Below, piece after piece: positions 44,940 through 56,717 of a DNA stretch of 64,000 nucleotides (positions within the stretch are counted from its first letter, which is position 1; each line of letters begins with the position of its first letter). Made by a program: the position numbers and the translations under genes. This DNA is from Zerene cesonia (lineage: Eukaryota; Arthropoda; Insecta; Lepidoptera; Pieridae). The notes under the pieces were generated by a model. That model was given only the letters and a program-made list of their open reading frames with translations. It was not told the DNA's origin and did no database searches. The stretch is taken from assembly GCF_012273895.1 (NCBI RefSeq), contig NC_052107.1, positions 5,828,001-5,892,000 on the forward strand, given 5' to 3'.

Positions 44940-46510
44940 AGTAAATACGAGTTCGCTGTGACACAATTTTGATACCGAAATTCTATGTGCTAGAATTTTT
45001 TATTATAGTACTTACGTTTACTTAAGATCTACAATAATGAAGAAAAAAGTAAATTTGCACTTTTCTTCGAATATATAAAATTATTGGAGTTTTCATTTCA
45101 TTATATTTCCCTACAACTTATTGTGTTACTAACTCGTTTGTATTAATTAAATGTATAATTTAAATTAGCAGATATAAAATTCATACATTACCTACGCTAT
45201 ATCAGGTTTTCCAAAAAAAAATTACCGGTATCTTATTATTGGCTATTAATCTCAGAACTCGCGCATACAGGTTAATGGTTATAATTAGTAAGTCTATGAT
45301 AACTTATGATTTAAAAATTTTATTAAATTATCGCTTTATGTTTTCCCGCGCTGAATAAATATAATAGATTTACTTAATAGAACCGACGTAAATGTATGTA
45401 TAAATCAATGCGTATAAATAATATGAATAAACATTAAATATTGACTTAATAAAAATGTTTTAACTAGGGAACACAATAATTATTCAATAAAATTTTTGAC
45501 AAAAATGGAATCGTAAAGGTCAATGCACCATGACCAAATTAATAATAAATAATATTAATTTCTTAGAAGCGTAGCAATTTAAGTTTGAATGTATATTATA
45601 ATATTATCTGGTAAAGGAATCTCATGTTTATTTTAATTTAAATATAATTTATAACGTTAACGTATTACGTTTTTTACGTAACTATGTTTACTAACCAAAA
45701 CTTAGATGAGGAAAAATTATTTGTATGATTTGGGATGGCTGCCATGTAGATTGAAAGTGAGTACCTGAAACAAACAAATATAATTTTATTATGATAACAT
45801 AAGCAAACTACCACCACTAAAACTGTTCTGTGTATTTAAATACCAGTGTGATTAATTATTATTGAACATTGAACTGAATAGGCAAATACACTACTTAATT
45901 CTTTAGTAATGTGTTGACTCATTGGATAGTTATCGTCAAAACATTTGATATAATATTGAAATATAATGAAGAATCGATTGATTAACAAAGCTGAAAGGAT
46001 AAATACGCAGCAAAACGATTAAAATAAAATAACCGATTTATTTTTGATAACACGTGATCGATTTTTATTAATATTAGTTTTGGTGAATAGTTTCAAATTG
46101 TTATTAGGTATCTCTGACGAAAACATTTTGAATACAATCATTAGAACTAAGGTTACAAATAAATCAACACAAACGTTTAAAAAACAATAAGTTCTTTATT
46201 TTAATTGTTGTTATTAACATTTTTTAAGTGGATAAGTCTCATATTTGTACTAAGGTAAACATATGAGCTTCCGGTAGAAATCCACTACCTAATTACGATG
46301 TGCTAGTACACTTAGGTAGTCTAGAACGTTACAAGTAGGCTACTACGTATTAGCAGTACAGATTAAAGGAGTTTTCTTTATCCACTTAAAGTACAAACAA
46401 TTTAGGACTTTATGTGCTAGCGGGTACATACAGATTCGCTAGGCCGATTCTTTAATGTCAAAGTGAAAGTAATACCAAGCATATAATGCAGGCACATATT
46501 GGCATTTCTT
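44940..46510. other. A+T-rich stretch, nothing firm
   Basis: At 45706-45756 (plus strand) 17 open codons lie between TTACTAACCAAAACTTAG and GTGAGTACC. The branch-like TACTAAC is too near the AG and the tract is poor, so I do not call it an exon. Confidence 0.35.
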
Positions 46511-46515
46511 TAAAA

Positions 46516-46640
46516 AAATGTAGTAGTGGGCATCTGAGCTGGTGGTATGCTTGAAGGTAGATATGCGATCACCAGCGCCCATGAACATTTGCATGGAGGG
46601 TAAAGTCTTGCCGCTTTAAAGGGAGAAAAGGTTAACAGTT
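46516..46640 (+). repeat. 330-bp family, 5' fragment
   Basis: 'GATATGCGATCACCAGCGCCC' and 'ATGAACATTTGCATGGAGGG' match the first third of the SINE-like family (compare 9815-9860). Confidence 0.5.
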
Positions 46641-48351
46641 AGTAGGTAACAGTAAGAATGGAAGGGTGCAGAAAAAGATACGGGCTTTCTGAAGGAAGCG
46701 TATTTAATAATTCGATTAATTTTCAATTTCGACTCGTTATTTACTTTCATTTAAATTGCTTTGCAAATAAAAAATTATGCGTGTTGCAGCTGCCATTAAA
46801 TCCTAGTTTCATTAATTGCAAAACAATTAACCTACAATGTTAATTCATTCACTTCCTTGAATGACAGGATTTCCTAATTAATTCCTACTGCCTCTACCTT
46901 AATGTGCGACCATTTTCTATTTAGTCAAGAACAAATTGTGGAGAAACTCGTTGACAATATATCAGATTGGTATTTAAATACTTCACTTTCACACATAATA
47001 TTGTAGCAAACAAATATATGGGACATTTTGTTTTTTTTATATATTTTTATAATAATGCTCTGTCCAAATTGACAGTAAATTCATCATTTTCTAAACGTCA
47101 AGAGTCAAAAGCGTCCATAAAAAGGAATCAAGTAAATAAGCTGACGAGATAAGAAATATATACAAGCTTTACGCCACAAGATACAGGGAACTGCATTTCA
47201 ATATAAAGCATGTCCGTTTATGTAAAGTATTGCAAAACTCGATGTCCATCACTTACGCCACTACGCTACGTAATGAAGCACAAATGGCCGGAAACGAAAC
47301 GATATTCGCTCTCAATCAAGTCACAGTACCAGTTTCATGATAACTTACAACTATTGCGTTATAATATAAACGTATTTAAGTTATTTTATATAAAATGTTG
47401 TTTGTGTATAATTATATTTCCTATACAGTCTAACGCTTAGCCTCTGTTAGCCAGCGTGGCCGAAATTCGGTCAGGAGGACAAAATTTAAATGATTACGTA
47501 TAGTAACAAAGTAAAAAATAAATTGTAATTCTACATTAATTGTTATGTTGATCTATGCATTTTAACGGCAATTCATTCCAAAGTTCAAGCAAATTATGAA
47601 AATCATTTTTCGGTGTTTGCTATTTAATATAACCATTAATATATACAAAGGATTAAATCGAATTATAATATACTATCTCTCCGCCAGCGTGGTCTCAAAG
47701 AAATTGCTATAGAATGCAATGTTTTATCACAGCAAAAAGTAGCCTATGGCATTCTCAAGCATCCTAACTATTTCCAAACACAAAAACCATACCATAAAAT
47801 CGCTTTATTGTGACGTTCAAAAAAGACAAACAAATACACTTTCTCATTTAGGTATTACTAAGGTTTTGATAGTCTTAAAATATTTGCATACCAACATATT
47901 TGAATCCCGCCGTAACATAATATGCTATAGTTAAAATAATCTTTAATAATTAAGCGTACAACTAGGTGTAATAGACGTAGTAGCAATAAAACATTTCACA
48001 AGCCCTAAATAACTAAGCTGTTTCAAAACATACAAAATATAAATGTATGTTATTACGAAAACAATGATAAATTTAAATAAATTTTATAATTCAACCTTTT
48101 AAATCTGCATATTATGTCATTAATAATAAATCTTATATAATATATGTTGATGCTTATTACATATACAGTCTTAATTTTTTTAGGCACAAGTGTAGATCAG
48201 AATAACATTGGACGATTTTATTTCCAAATATCAATGCATAAGATTTTAAGTAGCAATGTTCATTTCATAATTAATTAATAAGTGATTTTCAATAAGAGAG
48301 TTGGCACTTTTTTTAACACCATAGTGTTATATAAAATTAAAATAAAAAAAA

Positions 48352-48632
48352 TGTGTGTGTGCGATTCACACACGAAAGATGTGAAACTTCAGTAAATCGA
48401 CAAAAGAATGACACGAATATATATAACAAGGGTAGGATAATTACAAAGTTTACTTGTTTAACAAAAAAAGGAGAGGCCGATAATATAAAATAGTATGTAC
48501 ATATTTCTGTCTCATTCTTTGCCGGCTTCATTCTACACATTTTTGTATTTGTGACTCTTACCTATCGTTTTTTCCGTTGCATCAGCTTTGAAATCACAAC
48601 GATTCTAAAAAAGTTTCACTTCAAAAATATAT
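48352..48632 (-). repeat. Interspersed repeat, family A, fuller copy
   Basis: Reverse complement of 6703-6933 with about 60 extra internal bases (GGCCTCTCC...CCTACCCTTG on the minus strand). The ends again carry GAAGTTTCAC / GTGAAACTTC. Confidence 0.65.
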
Positions 48633-49184
48633 AACATCACTGAATATAGATATTATATGTATAAAAAGGAAATGTTCAACGTACTTTGTAATGATTTGCT
48701 CTTTATCGTAAATGGATGAGTTTGAGTAAGTATGTTACCCTGCAATTTGCCGTGCCAGGCCCTAGTGAAGGGGATTCACTGATGTAGTTAATAATGTACA
48801 TGGTACATACACTATAATTTCAAAGGGTTATCAGTATAATCTCACTAAGTAGGTTATTTGTGATACTCTTGATTTTTGGTAAACCGGTCCAGTAAATATA
48901 CATACTTAGGTAAATAAGGTTACTTTCTCAAAAAGTGGTAAGGGAAGAGAAATATAAGAAGTCGAGTACAGTGATTATACATTCATTGATTTAAGTGTAG
49001 GAAATACCAAATATTCTGAAAAATGTTATCATAGGTATAGTCATAAATTCTGAAATCTAATAACCTAATAATACCATAAATAATAACCTAACCTAACCGA
49101 ACTTTTCTAAAAACGAATGAGGTTCTAATGTACTATGACTACATGACTGTATTTTTTGTTGGGTTTGTTACTTGGCAACTCAGT

Positions 49185-49275
49185 GTGTTTTCAACCGACT
49201 GACGCGATTATTTTCATTAGCCTTCAAAGAAAGTGGGAGGTTATCAGTTCGGTTGTATTTTTTACCTTTGTAGTG
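49185..49275 (+). repeat. LINE 3' end fragment ('CAACCGACT...TTCGGTTGTAT')
   Basis: 'TTTTCAACCGACTGACGCG' followed by 'GGGAGGTTATCAGTTCGGTTG' and 'TATTTTTTACCTTTGTAG' matches the layout of a common lepidopteran retroposon end. A shorter inverse piece (TTTAAGTCGGTTGAAAAAG) is at 33160. Confidence 0.45.
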
Positions 49276-50791
49276 AGGTAACAAAGTCACTCAGTTTTAC
49301 GACTCCCAGTCGTATGAGTCAGTAAACAGATTTTGATGCTCCTTTCTTTCATTGAAAGCTGGTGCGTCCCGTGTGGTCTTGTTATGAAAATTTGACGGCC
49401 TTTTAGTTTTTTGTTATTTATTTATATTTTATTAGTTCAGATAACAAAATTACACTTTTTTTTCATTATATTTTGCGATGTGGAACCTAATAAGGTTTGT
49501 AACAACGCTCACAGTCCCATAAACGCCGTTTGCTTAACGCAAGGAAGAAAGTTGAATATAGTTATTGTGTTTTATCAGAAATTGTTGTCATTTTGTCATT
49601 GGAGAGGCACCTCCCTTTTGCGAAATGATGGTGACCTTTTTATAGAAAATTATTATTATAATGATATAAAAACCGAAATAAACAAAATGTGAAAAACGGT
49701 GTGACTATTTGAACAACAGCGCAAAATAAATAAGTCTCAATAAACTCACACTTTTAGCTACGTCATATATTATTTATTAATATTCAATTCTAAATGATAC
49801 TAATTATAAAAAATAATACTAAACAATTCAACACGACAAACGTGTAAAAAAGTTAGGTGTTATATGAAACACGTTATCACCAATCTAATAACTAGGATAC
49901 ATAGAGACAATATCCTTGATAAGTCGTTCGAAAGCCAGATGAAACCGACTGTTTGTTCCGCGTGCACGTCTTAACGAGATTGACCTAGGGACTGTTCGGA
50001 AGTGAACGATTGTCTCATTATCCTTTGACGCGTAGAAGGTGCGACACTTGCATATGCTACTGGATGTGACACTTTTGACATATTGTAACTGATCACTTAT
50101 CTTGTTAAACTTTATGTTGAGTTTTTATGACGTGGCAGGCTGACAGACAGAAGCGGGCTGTTCTGTGTCTGTCGTTACAAACGCAATTTATAATTAAATG
50201 TCTATTAAGACGCTTTAAAATGATAGTATACCCAATAAACAATACATGTATGTAACTTTCGTATATATTAAATAACTTTTATTATAACATTAAAACAGGG
50301 TTTTGTAGAAAATGTTGTTCTTTAAATTAAATATTAAAGATTATTTATTTTTTGTTTTGTAGATCTGATTATTTGAGTAAGAACGGTTTAATCTTAACTA
50401 AAATATAGTTTCATATTTATTATTTCATCGCAGAACTGATATCAAACTGTTTTGTTTTTTTTTCGGTTTTATCGTGATGTACTGATGTATTGAATACATC
50501 AATACAATACAATATTAAATAACTATTGAAGCAGATAACGTGGGAATAATGAGTTCATTTATTGCAAATTAGACTTTACTGCACGCTTATTAAATATGGA
50601 ATCCTCAACTTTTGATTGAATCCGAGTTTTTTTTGCAGAGTCACGACTGGTCAATTTATATAAAACCACAAAACACATCATATGATTTGCATTTCTATTG
50701 ACGATTTACATAATGTTTCACCGTCAATAATAGGTCATTCAAATAATAACTTATAGTAATTTAGTTTTCAATATATAGAACAATAACTTAC

Positions 50792-50843
50792 ATCATATAA
50801 AACAGTCAGGCCATTCGTAAGCTTAGCGTCTAGTTTAATACTT
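50792..50843 (-). CDS. Exon-like segment, unknown gene
   Basis: On the minus strand the acceptor GATTTCGTTTTCATCTCAG ends at 50844 and the donor GTAAGTTATTG starts at 50791, enclosing 52 nt. One frame is open throughout: SIKLDAKLTNGLTVLYD after one leading base. The splice motifs are as good as those of the 13.5-kb exon, but there is no partner exon of matching phase nearby. It would be an upstream exon if the minus-strand gene starts right of 51 kb. Confidence 0.3.
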
Positions 50844-51061
50844 CTGAGATGAAAACGAAATCTAATAAATTGTTTATTGATCGTCACTTTACTGCCGCAA
50901 AATTTTCCCAATTACGCATAACTTTATTCCTTGCGGATGCAGATGTAACAACATTAAAAGATATAATAGCAACGAATATTTATTCACTAATATTTTGATT
51001 AAGTACATTTTTAAACTAGCAATAAAAAAATTATATAAATATGTTTATGAAAATATAATCA

Positions 51062-51368
51062 ATTTGGAGTGTTGGAGTCGAGCACGCTTTGTCACGTCGC
51101 ATCGGGGAAGGTACCACACCGCCCACAGAAGATCGGCGTGACGTAGTAGCATGCATGTTTCGTTCTGTGCGTAGAGGAGCCGGAGGCCAGGATCTTTTTC
51201 CTCATCCAAGTCCATTCCTTCCTTCCCGTCATTAATCCTTTGTTTAAATTTTAGTTCTAAAAACAGGCAGCGCATTTGTAGCTGCCCTTCCTCTACTGGG
51301 AAAAAGTTCGTGGCAGTGGTGATCGCTTACCAGCAGGTGAACCACAAGTTCACTTGCACGCTATAACA
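51062..51368 (-). mobile_element. 330-bp SINE-like family, inverted copy 4
   Basis: The minus strand gives 'GTGCAAGTGAACTTGTGGTTC', 'ACCTGCTGGTAAGCGATCACC', 'GGAAGGAATGGACTTGG', 'CTGGCCTCCGGCTCCTC', 'AGAACGAAACATGCATGC' and 'AAAGCGTGCTCGACTCC', the same order as 9776-10103. It is the most complete tail of the family in the window. The minus ORF across it is a shadow. Confidence 0.7.
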
Positions 51369-51676
51369 TAACAAACATCAATAGCTAAAGATGCAAAATA
51401 TAAACAAATAAATTTTCGACATAGCCAATTATCAGGAAAAGGCATTTGTATACAAACAGATGAATATTTAAAATCTATAAGCTATTTTACTTCTGTCTTC
51501 AAAATTCAATTGTAGTTGCTTTCAAATATAAATGCATGAAAGTTTAAAATTTCATTTAAAGTGAAAGTGTGAAGTTCAAAATAGTTTTTCGTAATTACCG
51601 ATAATTTTATAGTGACAGGAGCAGGAAGTGCAAACGAAGAGCAACAACGGGCTTATCGTTATCGTGTCGCTTCAAA

Positions 51677-51708
51677 TATTTATACATCCTTGAACTCTAG
51701 AACATTCG
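51677..51708 (-). promoter_or_regulatory. HSE-like motif plus TATA box
   Basis: The minus strand has TATAAATA (51684-51677). Nine bases upstream is a three-unit heat-shock-element-like array (51708-51694), which reads on the plus strand aCTCt-aGAAc-aTTCg: two perfect units and one with a mismatch. The spacing resembles insect heat-shock promoters, but no HSP-like ORF follows. Confidence 0.3.
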
Positions 51709-51846
51709 CTCCGTTCGTGCCGAAGGCGAATACATTGTACCTACGTTTGCACGTACGGTCTCTGCGTATTGAATATTGTAAAGATATTAGACGATTGCTA
51801 CCAATAAAACCCAAAAAGTGTTCTTACTTGAATCTATAGTATTACT

Positions 51847-52025
51847 AGCTTCACGCCCCGGCTCCGCTCGGTGTAGCTATTTATCGTAATTGTAATAATA
51901 TAAACTATCCTATCTCTCAAGTTGGATCGAACTGCACATGGTGTGCGAATTTTATTATAATCGGTTAAGTGGTTTAGGAGTCCATTGAGGACAAACATTG
52001 TGACACGAGATTTATATATATTAAG
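51847..52025 (-). repeat. Interspersed repeat starting ACTAGCTTCACGCCCCGG
   Basis: 'GGCTCCGCTCGGTGTAGC', 'ACTGCACATGGTGTGCGAAT', 'AATCGGTTAAGTGGTTTAGGAG' and 'GACAAACATTGTGACACGAG', then 'TATATATATTAAGATG', a standard non-LTR/Lep1-type tail. The short plus ORF upstream (51612-51839) ends at its edge. Confidence 0.55.
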
Positions 52026-52363
52026 ATGTTATCTATGCTTGAAATCAAACTTTGTTTAACCATACTAAAATATGTTTTTAAACATCGTATTGTATAGTTT
52101 ACGTAACATGCGATATCCTGTTTTTAACAATTGATTCAGTAATTATTTTTTGAAACGTCTGTAATGATTTGTAATTGTTAAATACAATTGGCAACTTGTT
52201 ATCAATTCTTAGGTTATCCTTTGAAAAACTGTGAAAAAATATGATGTAATTAAGACATTAAACAAATTATTGATAACTCAGCAAATCTCATATTACTCAT
52301 ATTGGGATAATGCTTAAGCTGATTCTTTTATAACACGCTTTTATTAGCGTCACCTGAATTCGT

Positions 52364-52390
52364 AGGTATGTAAGGTATGTAGGTATGTAA
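52364..52390 (+). repeat. Three units of AGGTATGTA
   Basis: Short tandem repeat of 8-9 bases; a microsatellite-scale feature. Confidence 0.7.
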
Positions 52391-52734
52391 CCAACTCCTA
52401 TAATATATTTTGACGCACTTTAAACATATAGGGAAGATTTCATTCAAAATTTATATATTTTTCAAGAATCACAGACAATACAATAATTTGATGAGTTTAT
52501 CATCTTATCCTAATTGGATAAATAAAATCACCACAATAAAATCATCTCCTTGCATAGGAATACTCTGCAAATAGTGGAACAATTCTGTAATTAAAGCGTG
52601 TTTTTTTGTTTTTAATTCAGCCATATTCTTTACAGTAAAAGTTTCCGCTCGATGGTATTATTATAATAAACTGCCGAGGCTAGTCAGAGTCTTAGAAGTA
52701 ATGATGTTAAAAAAATTCTTAGAAGCTTTCTTAG

Positions 52735-53414
52735 TAGTCCAAGAAAATGGGTAGGGTAAATGCGAATTTGAGATTAAAACTTGAATTTTTGATATAATTT
52801 ACTTTGAGGAATCTAAAAACGAACTGTGCAAGTTTTTTTTAAATTCACCCCCGAGAAGGGGTGAAAAAAAATAAATAAAGTCGTTTTTTTGAAATTTTGG
52901 CGAAACCGTAAGTGTTAGAAAAAAAAGTTTTAAATAAAATTTGTAGAGCGTAAAATTTTACACAAAAATGTTTCTATGACTTTTTTTCCTAAAATTGAAA
53001 TTAACTGAGATAGGGTAGTTAGAAGCTAGGGGATGATAACTGCAACTTTAAAAAATCATAACTTATTGAAAAATTGATAAAACTCATATATTTTTTTTAA
53101 TTACTTATATAATTATAAACCTTGATCCTAGAGAAAAAAAAATTTTTTTTCAATTGTTTAACAATTTGAAATTTTTATTTTCAAATTAAATCAAGTTAAA
53201 CCGAAAAATATATATATATATATTTTTTTTCAATACATTAGTATTTCAAAAAATTGACCATACGCATTGAAATTTAATTTTTACTTTTACCTGTTATTTT
53301 CAAGCAGGTATAAAATAATTTACCTGGTGAAAGATATTGTGGGGCGGCGACTTTGCTTTTACTACCGGATTTGGTACCTTATGCGCATGTGCCAGTTGTT
53401 CTCAATGGGCCTCT
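52735..53414 (+). repeat. Left arm of the long inverted repeat
   Basis: Contains the GC clamp CACCCCCGAGAAGGGGTG (itself a hairpin) and a segment of about 115 bp at 53107-53222, with a TA run, that is missing from the right arm. Confidence 0.85.
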
Positions 53415-53419
53415 GTCTG

Positions 53420-53665
53420 TGTGTTTTTGAACATGTGATAGTTTCTATATGTAGAGTGTAATGTGATCATATACGACTTTTATTGAGGCAAAATATTTTG
53501 GAGAGTATTTAGAAATCATAAGATAAAGATAGATTGTCAAAGAAAGAAGGTAATAGAGATAGATCAATAAGAATGAGAAAGAGGAGATGCGTGACAATCA
53601 TGTGTGCTTCTTTGTCGTTTTATTTTATTTAGTTTTTTTTTTTACTTTTAACATTTCCGCCCGCC
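53420..53665 (-). mobile_element. Candidate 3' LTR with polypurine tract
   Basis: On the minus strand GGCGGGCGGAAA (53665-53654) looks like a polypurine tract directly before TGTTAAAAGTAAAA (from 53653), which is also the start of the sequence at 54861. Further on, AATAAA (53484-53479) could be the polyadenylation signal. The far end is not defined; it lies somewhere between 53415 and 53470, where a CA terminus would be expected. Confidence 0.4.
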
Positions 53666-53680
53666 TTTGTTAAACTGGTT

Positions 53681-54680
53681 NNNNNNNNNNNNNNNNNNNN
53701 NNNNNNNNNNNNNNNNNNNNNNNNNNNNNNNNNNNNNNNNNNNNNNNNNNNNNNNNNNNNNNNNNNNNNNNNNNNNNNNNNNNNNNNNNNNNNNNNNNNN
53801 NNNNNNNNNNNNNNNNNNNNNNNNNNNNNNNNNNNNNNNNNNNNNNNNNNNNNNNNNNNNNNNNNNNNNNNNNNNNNNNNNNNNNNNNNNNNNNNNNNNN
53901 NNNNNNNNNNNNNNNNNNNNNNNNNNNNNNNNNNNNNNNNNNNNNNNNNNNNNNNNNNNNNNNNNNNNNNNNNNNNNNNNNNNNNNNNNNNNNNNNNNNN
54001 NNNNNNNNNNNNNNNNNNNNNNNNNNNNNNNNNNNNNNNNNNNNNNNNNNNNNNNNNNNNNNNNNNNNNNNNNNNNNNNNNNNNNNNNNNNNNNNNNNNN
54101 NNNNNNNNNNNNNNNNNNNNNNNNNNNNNNNNNNNNNNNNNNNNNNNNNNNNNNNNNNNNNNNNNNNNNNNNNNNNNNNNNNNNNNNNNNNNNNNNNNNN
54201 NNNNNNNNNNNNNNNNNNNNNNNNNNNNNNNNNNNNNNNNNNNNNNNNNNNNNNNNNNNNNNNNNNNNNNNNNNNNNNNNNNNNNNNNNNNNNNNNNNNN
54301 NNNNNNNNNNNNNNNNNNNNNNNNNNNNNNNNNNNNNNNNNNNNNNNNNNNNNNNNNNNNNNNNNNNNNNNNNNNNNNNNNNNNNNNNNNNNNNNNNNNN
54401 NNNNNNNNNNNNNNNNNNNNNNNNNNNNNNNNNNNNNNNNNNNNNNNNNNNNNNNNNNNNNNNNNNNNNNNNNNNNNNNNNNNNNNNNNNNNNNNNNNNN
54501 NNNNNNNNNNNNNNNNNNNNNNNNNNNNNNNNNNNNNNNNNNNNNNNNNNNNNNNNNNNNNNNNNNNNNNNNNNNNNNNNNNNNNNNNNNNNNNNNNNNN
54601 NNNNNNNNNNNNNNNNNNNNNNNNNNNNNNNNNNNNNNNNNNNNNNNNNNNNNNNNNNNNNNNNNNNNNNNNNNNNNNNN
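53681..54680. other. Assembly gap 3 (1000 N)
   Basis: Exactly 1000 N, located between the arms of the inverted repeat and between two LTR-like ends; the repeat structure explains the break. Confidence 0.99.
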
Positions 54681-54861
54681 CGAATGAACACCGACTCGCA
54701 GCGTTGAACGTGATGGTTTATATAGTCGACCGGCTGGCGATTCCTAGAAATCGGCAGTGTGAATTCTGCGAAATGAGTTCCCATGGCGCCATATATCTAA
54801 TGAATTAAACCCCACACAGTCGTTTTATTTTATTTAGTTTTTTTTTTTTTTACTTTTAACA
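54681..54861 (-). mobile_element. Candidate 5' LTR (partial) with TATA box
   Basis: On the minus strand it starts TGTTAAAAGTAAAA at 54861 and shares about 40 bp with the candidate 3' LTR. It then has GACTATATAAACC (around 54727-54715), a promoter-like TATA, before running into gap 3. After the shared 40 bp the two LTR candidates differ, so one has a deletion or the gap joins unlike copies. Confidence 0.4.
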
Positions 54862-55017
54862 ACCTTTCTCAAATTAACAGCGAAAATCAACTTCTAATCA
54901 CATTAAAAAAAAACACCTTACAATTTTTAGTAATAAAAAAATAGTAAACAGAAAACACAACGGAGTTAAAATTTTTGTTTTCAATTTACTCCAAGCAACT
55001 GGAGAGTACTGTAAATA

Positions 55018-55590
55018 CACAGAGGCTCATTGAGAACAACTGGCGCATGCGCATAAGGTACCGAATCAGGTAGTAAAAGCAAAGTCGCCGCCCCACAATA
55101 TCTTTCACCAGGTAAATTATTTTATACCTGCTTGAAAATAACAGGTAAAAGTAAAAATTAAATTTCAATGCGTATGGTCAATTTTTTGAAATACTAATGT
55201 ATTGAAAAAAAACATAGAAGTAATTAAAAAAAAATATATGAGTTTTATCAATTTTTCAATAAGTTATGATTTTTTAAAGTTGCAGTTATCATCCCCTAGC
55301 TTCTAACTACCCTATCTCAGTTAATTTCAATTTTAGGAAAAAAAATCATAGAAACATTTTTGTGTAAAATTTTACGCTCTACAAATTTTATTTAAAACTT
55401 TTTTTTCTAACACTTACGGTTTCGCCAAAATTTCAAAAAAACGACTTTATTTATTTTTTTTCACCCCTTCTCGGGGGTGAATTTAAAAAAAACTTGCACA
55501 GTTCGTTTTTAGATTCCTCAAAGTAAATTATATCAAAAATTCAAGTTTTAATCTCAAATTCGCATTTACCCTACCCATTTTCTTGGACTA
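55018..55590 (-). repeat. Right arm of the long inverted repeat
   Basis: Reverse complement of 52735-53414, lacking about 115 bp between AATTACTT and TTTTTCAATACATT relative to the left arm. Confidence 0.85.
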
Positions 55591-56554
55591 TAGGCACAAT
55601 ATCTGAATCACATACATCATATAATCAAACATTGACTTTTGCTTGGTACTCTGTCATATTTGCAAGACACGTAGGTATTTGCGGATGCTCATATTGCTAG
55701 ATACCTGAACGAAATAGTACCGTCAGTAATAGTACAGTCAACAAAGTAAGATAAGGTATGTTTATTTTAATGACAGCTATAGGTAATTGTTTATTGTGAT
55801 ACCGTTATCTTTGTATCTTTATTTAGTTGTTTTTTATTTTAAAAATTAATTTAAATGATCATCAATATTAAGGTCAGTGGACATATTTAATAACGAATAC
55901 ATACAAGATACGAAAAGCTAATACATAATAAAAAACAAATGAATTTTTGTTCCATTCGTCCTTCTGTCGGAGCGCTGTTCAGTAGAACCAGGATTTACTC
56001 CTTTAAAGTTTTAATAAGGGAAAAGCTAGAAGTAAATAATCTTAATAATTATCTTAAGTCTATGAAGAGCGATTAGTAAACATGTATTTGTGTAAAAATA
56101 TCCATCTGATTAATAAAAAAAGCATTAGAGCACGCAGCGGCGCGAGCTGATTGTTACGCATAGGTATACCACGCACTATTAGGAAACTAATTGAACGTAA
56201 TAGTTTAGTTTTCTACGATCAGGACTTCTATTCTTTGTGTTTTTTCACGTGTGACGTATTGGATTGTCCCATCTAACAGATATATTCATAAAATAATTAG
56301 TTTTTGACACGATTGCACTTTGATCGTTTGGTTTGGACATTTTTTTATTTATTAAAAAAGCAATTCTTGTTTCATTTAAAAATATTGTTATATAGAATAT
56401 TAGCATATTTAATGTTGGTATTTCATCATCCCCGTATTTTTTATAAAAGAATATCTTAGTATTTTACTGTTTGATTTTACATAAGTATAATACATTTCAA
56501 ATTATCGACTCTTATCTTGAAAAACGATTCACTTATTGTCTACAATAATACGCA

Positions 56555-56717
56555 TATAATAAAGAGGAAAATATTTGTTTTTCATATGTTTGTAACGTTT
56601 TCACGAAAAAATTACTGGACCGTTTTCAAAAATACTTTCATCATTAAAAAGCTGCGACTTCACTGCGTGACATAGGCTATACATGAATCTCGGGCGAAAC
56701 TGGGACGACAGCTAGTA
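56555..56717 (+). repeat. Lep1/RTE-tail-like repeat ending GACAGCTAGT
   Basis: 'GTTTGTAACGTTTTCACG', 'AAAAAATTACTGGACCGTTTTC', 'CATAGGCTATACATGAATCTCGG' and 'GCGAAACTGGGACGACAGCTAGT'. Confidence 0.6.

Larger units (their letters stand above)
52735..55590. mobile_element. Long-inverted-repeat DNA element (Maverick-like?)
   Basis: The sequence beginning TAGTCCAAGAAAATGGGTAG at 52735 recurs inverted, ending ...TTTTCTTGGACTA at 55590. The arms match with few changes over about 570-680 bp: 52735-53414 on the left, 55590-55018 on the right. Taking TAG as a 3-bp target duplication fits both flanks (52732-52734, 55591-55593), as does TA. The AG...CT ends and long arms also recall Maverick/Polinton elements, but the 6-bp flanks (CTTAGT/ATAGGC) do not match. 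No transposase or polymerase frame is visible, though 1000 N lie inside. The shared short peptide MKFNFYFYLLFSSRYK on the two arms is a by-product of the inversion. Confidence 0.75.

Noticed and set aside
45706..45756. Plus-strand exon-like segment with TACTAAC and GTGAGT
   Set aside because: The branch-like motif is only about a dozen bases from the AG, there is no pyrimidine tract, and there is no partner exon on the plus strand.
49085..49098. Insect telomere-like AACCTAACCTAACC
   Set aside because: Fewer than three units; too short to call an interstitial telomeric repeat.
51612..51839. 75-codon plus-strand frame (TGAGSANEEQQRAYRYRVAS...)
   Set aside because: Starts with GTG and not ATG, abuts a repeat, has no splice context. 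It overlaps the promoter-like motifs on the other strand, so it is probably incidental despite a fairly protein-like composition.
53267..55168. Two ORFs encoding the same peptide (MKFNFYFYLLFSSRYK...)
   Set aside because: Explained by the two arms of the long inverted repeat, not by a gene pair.
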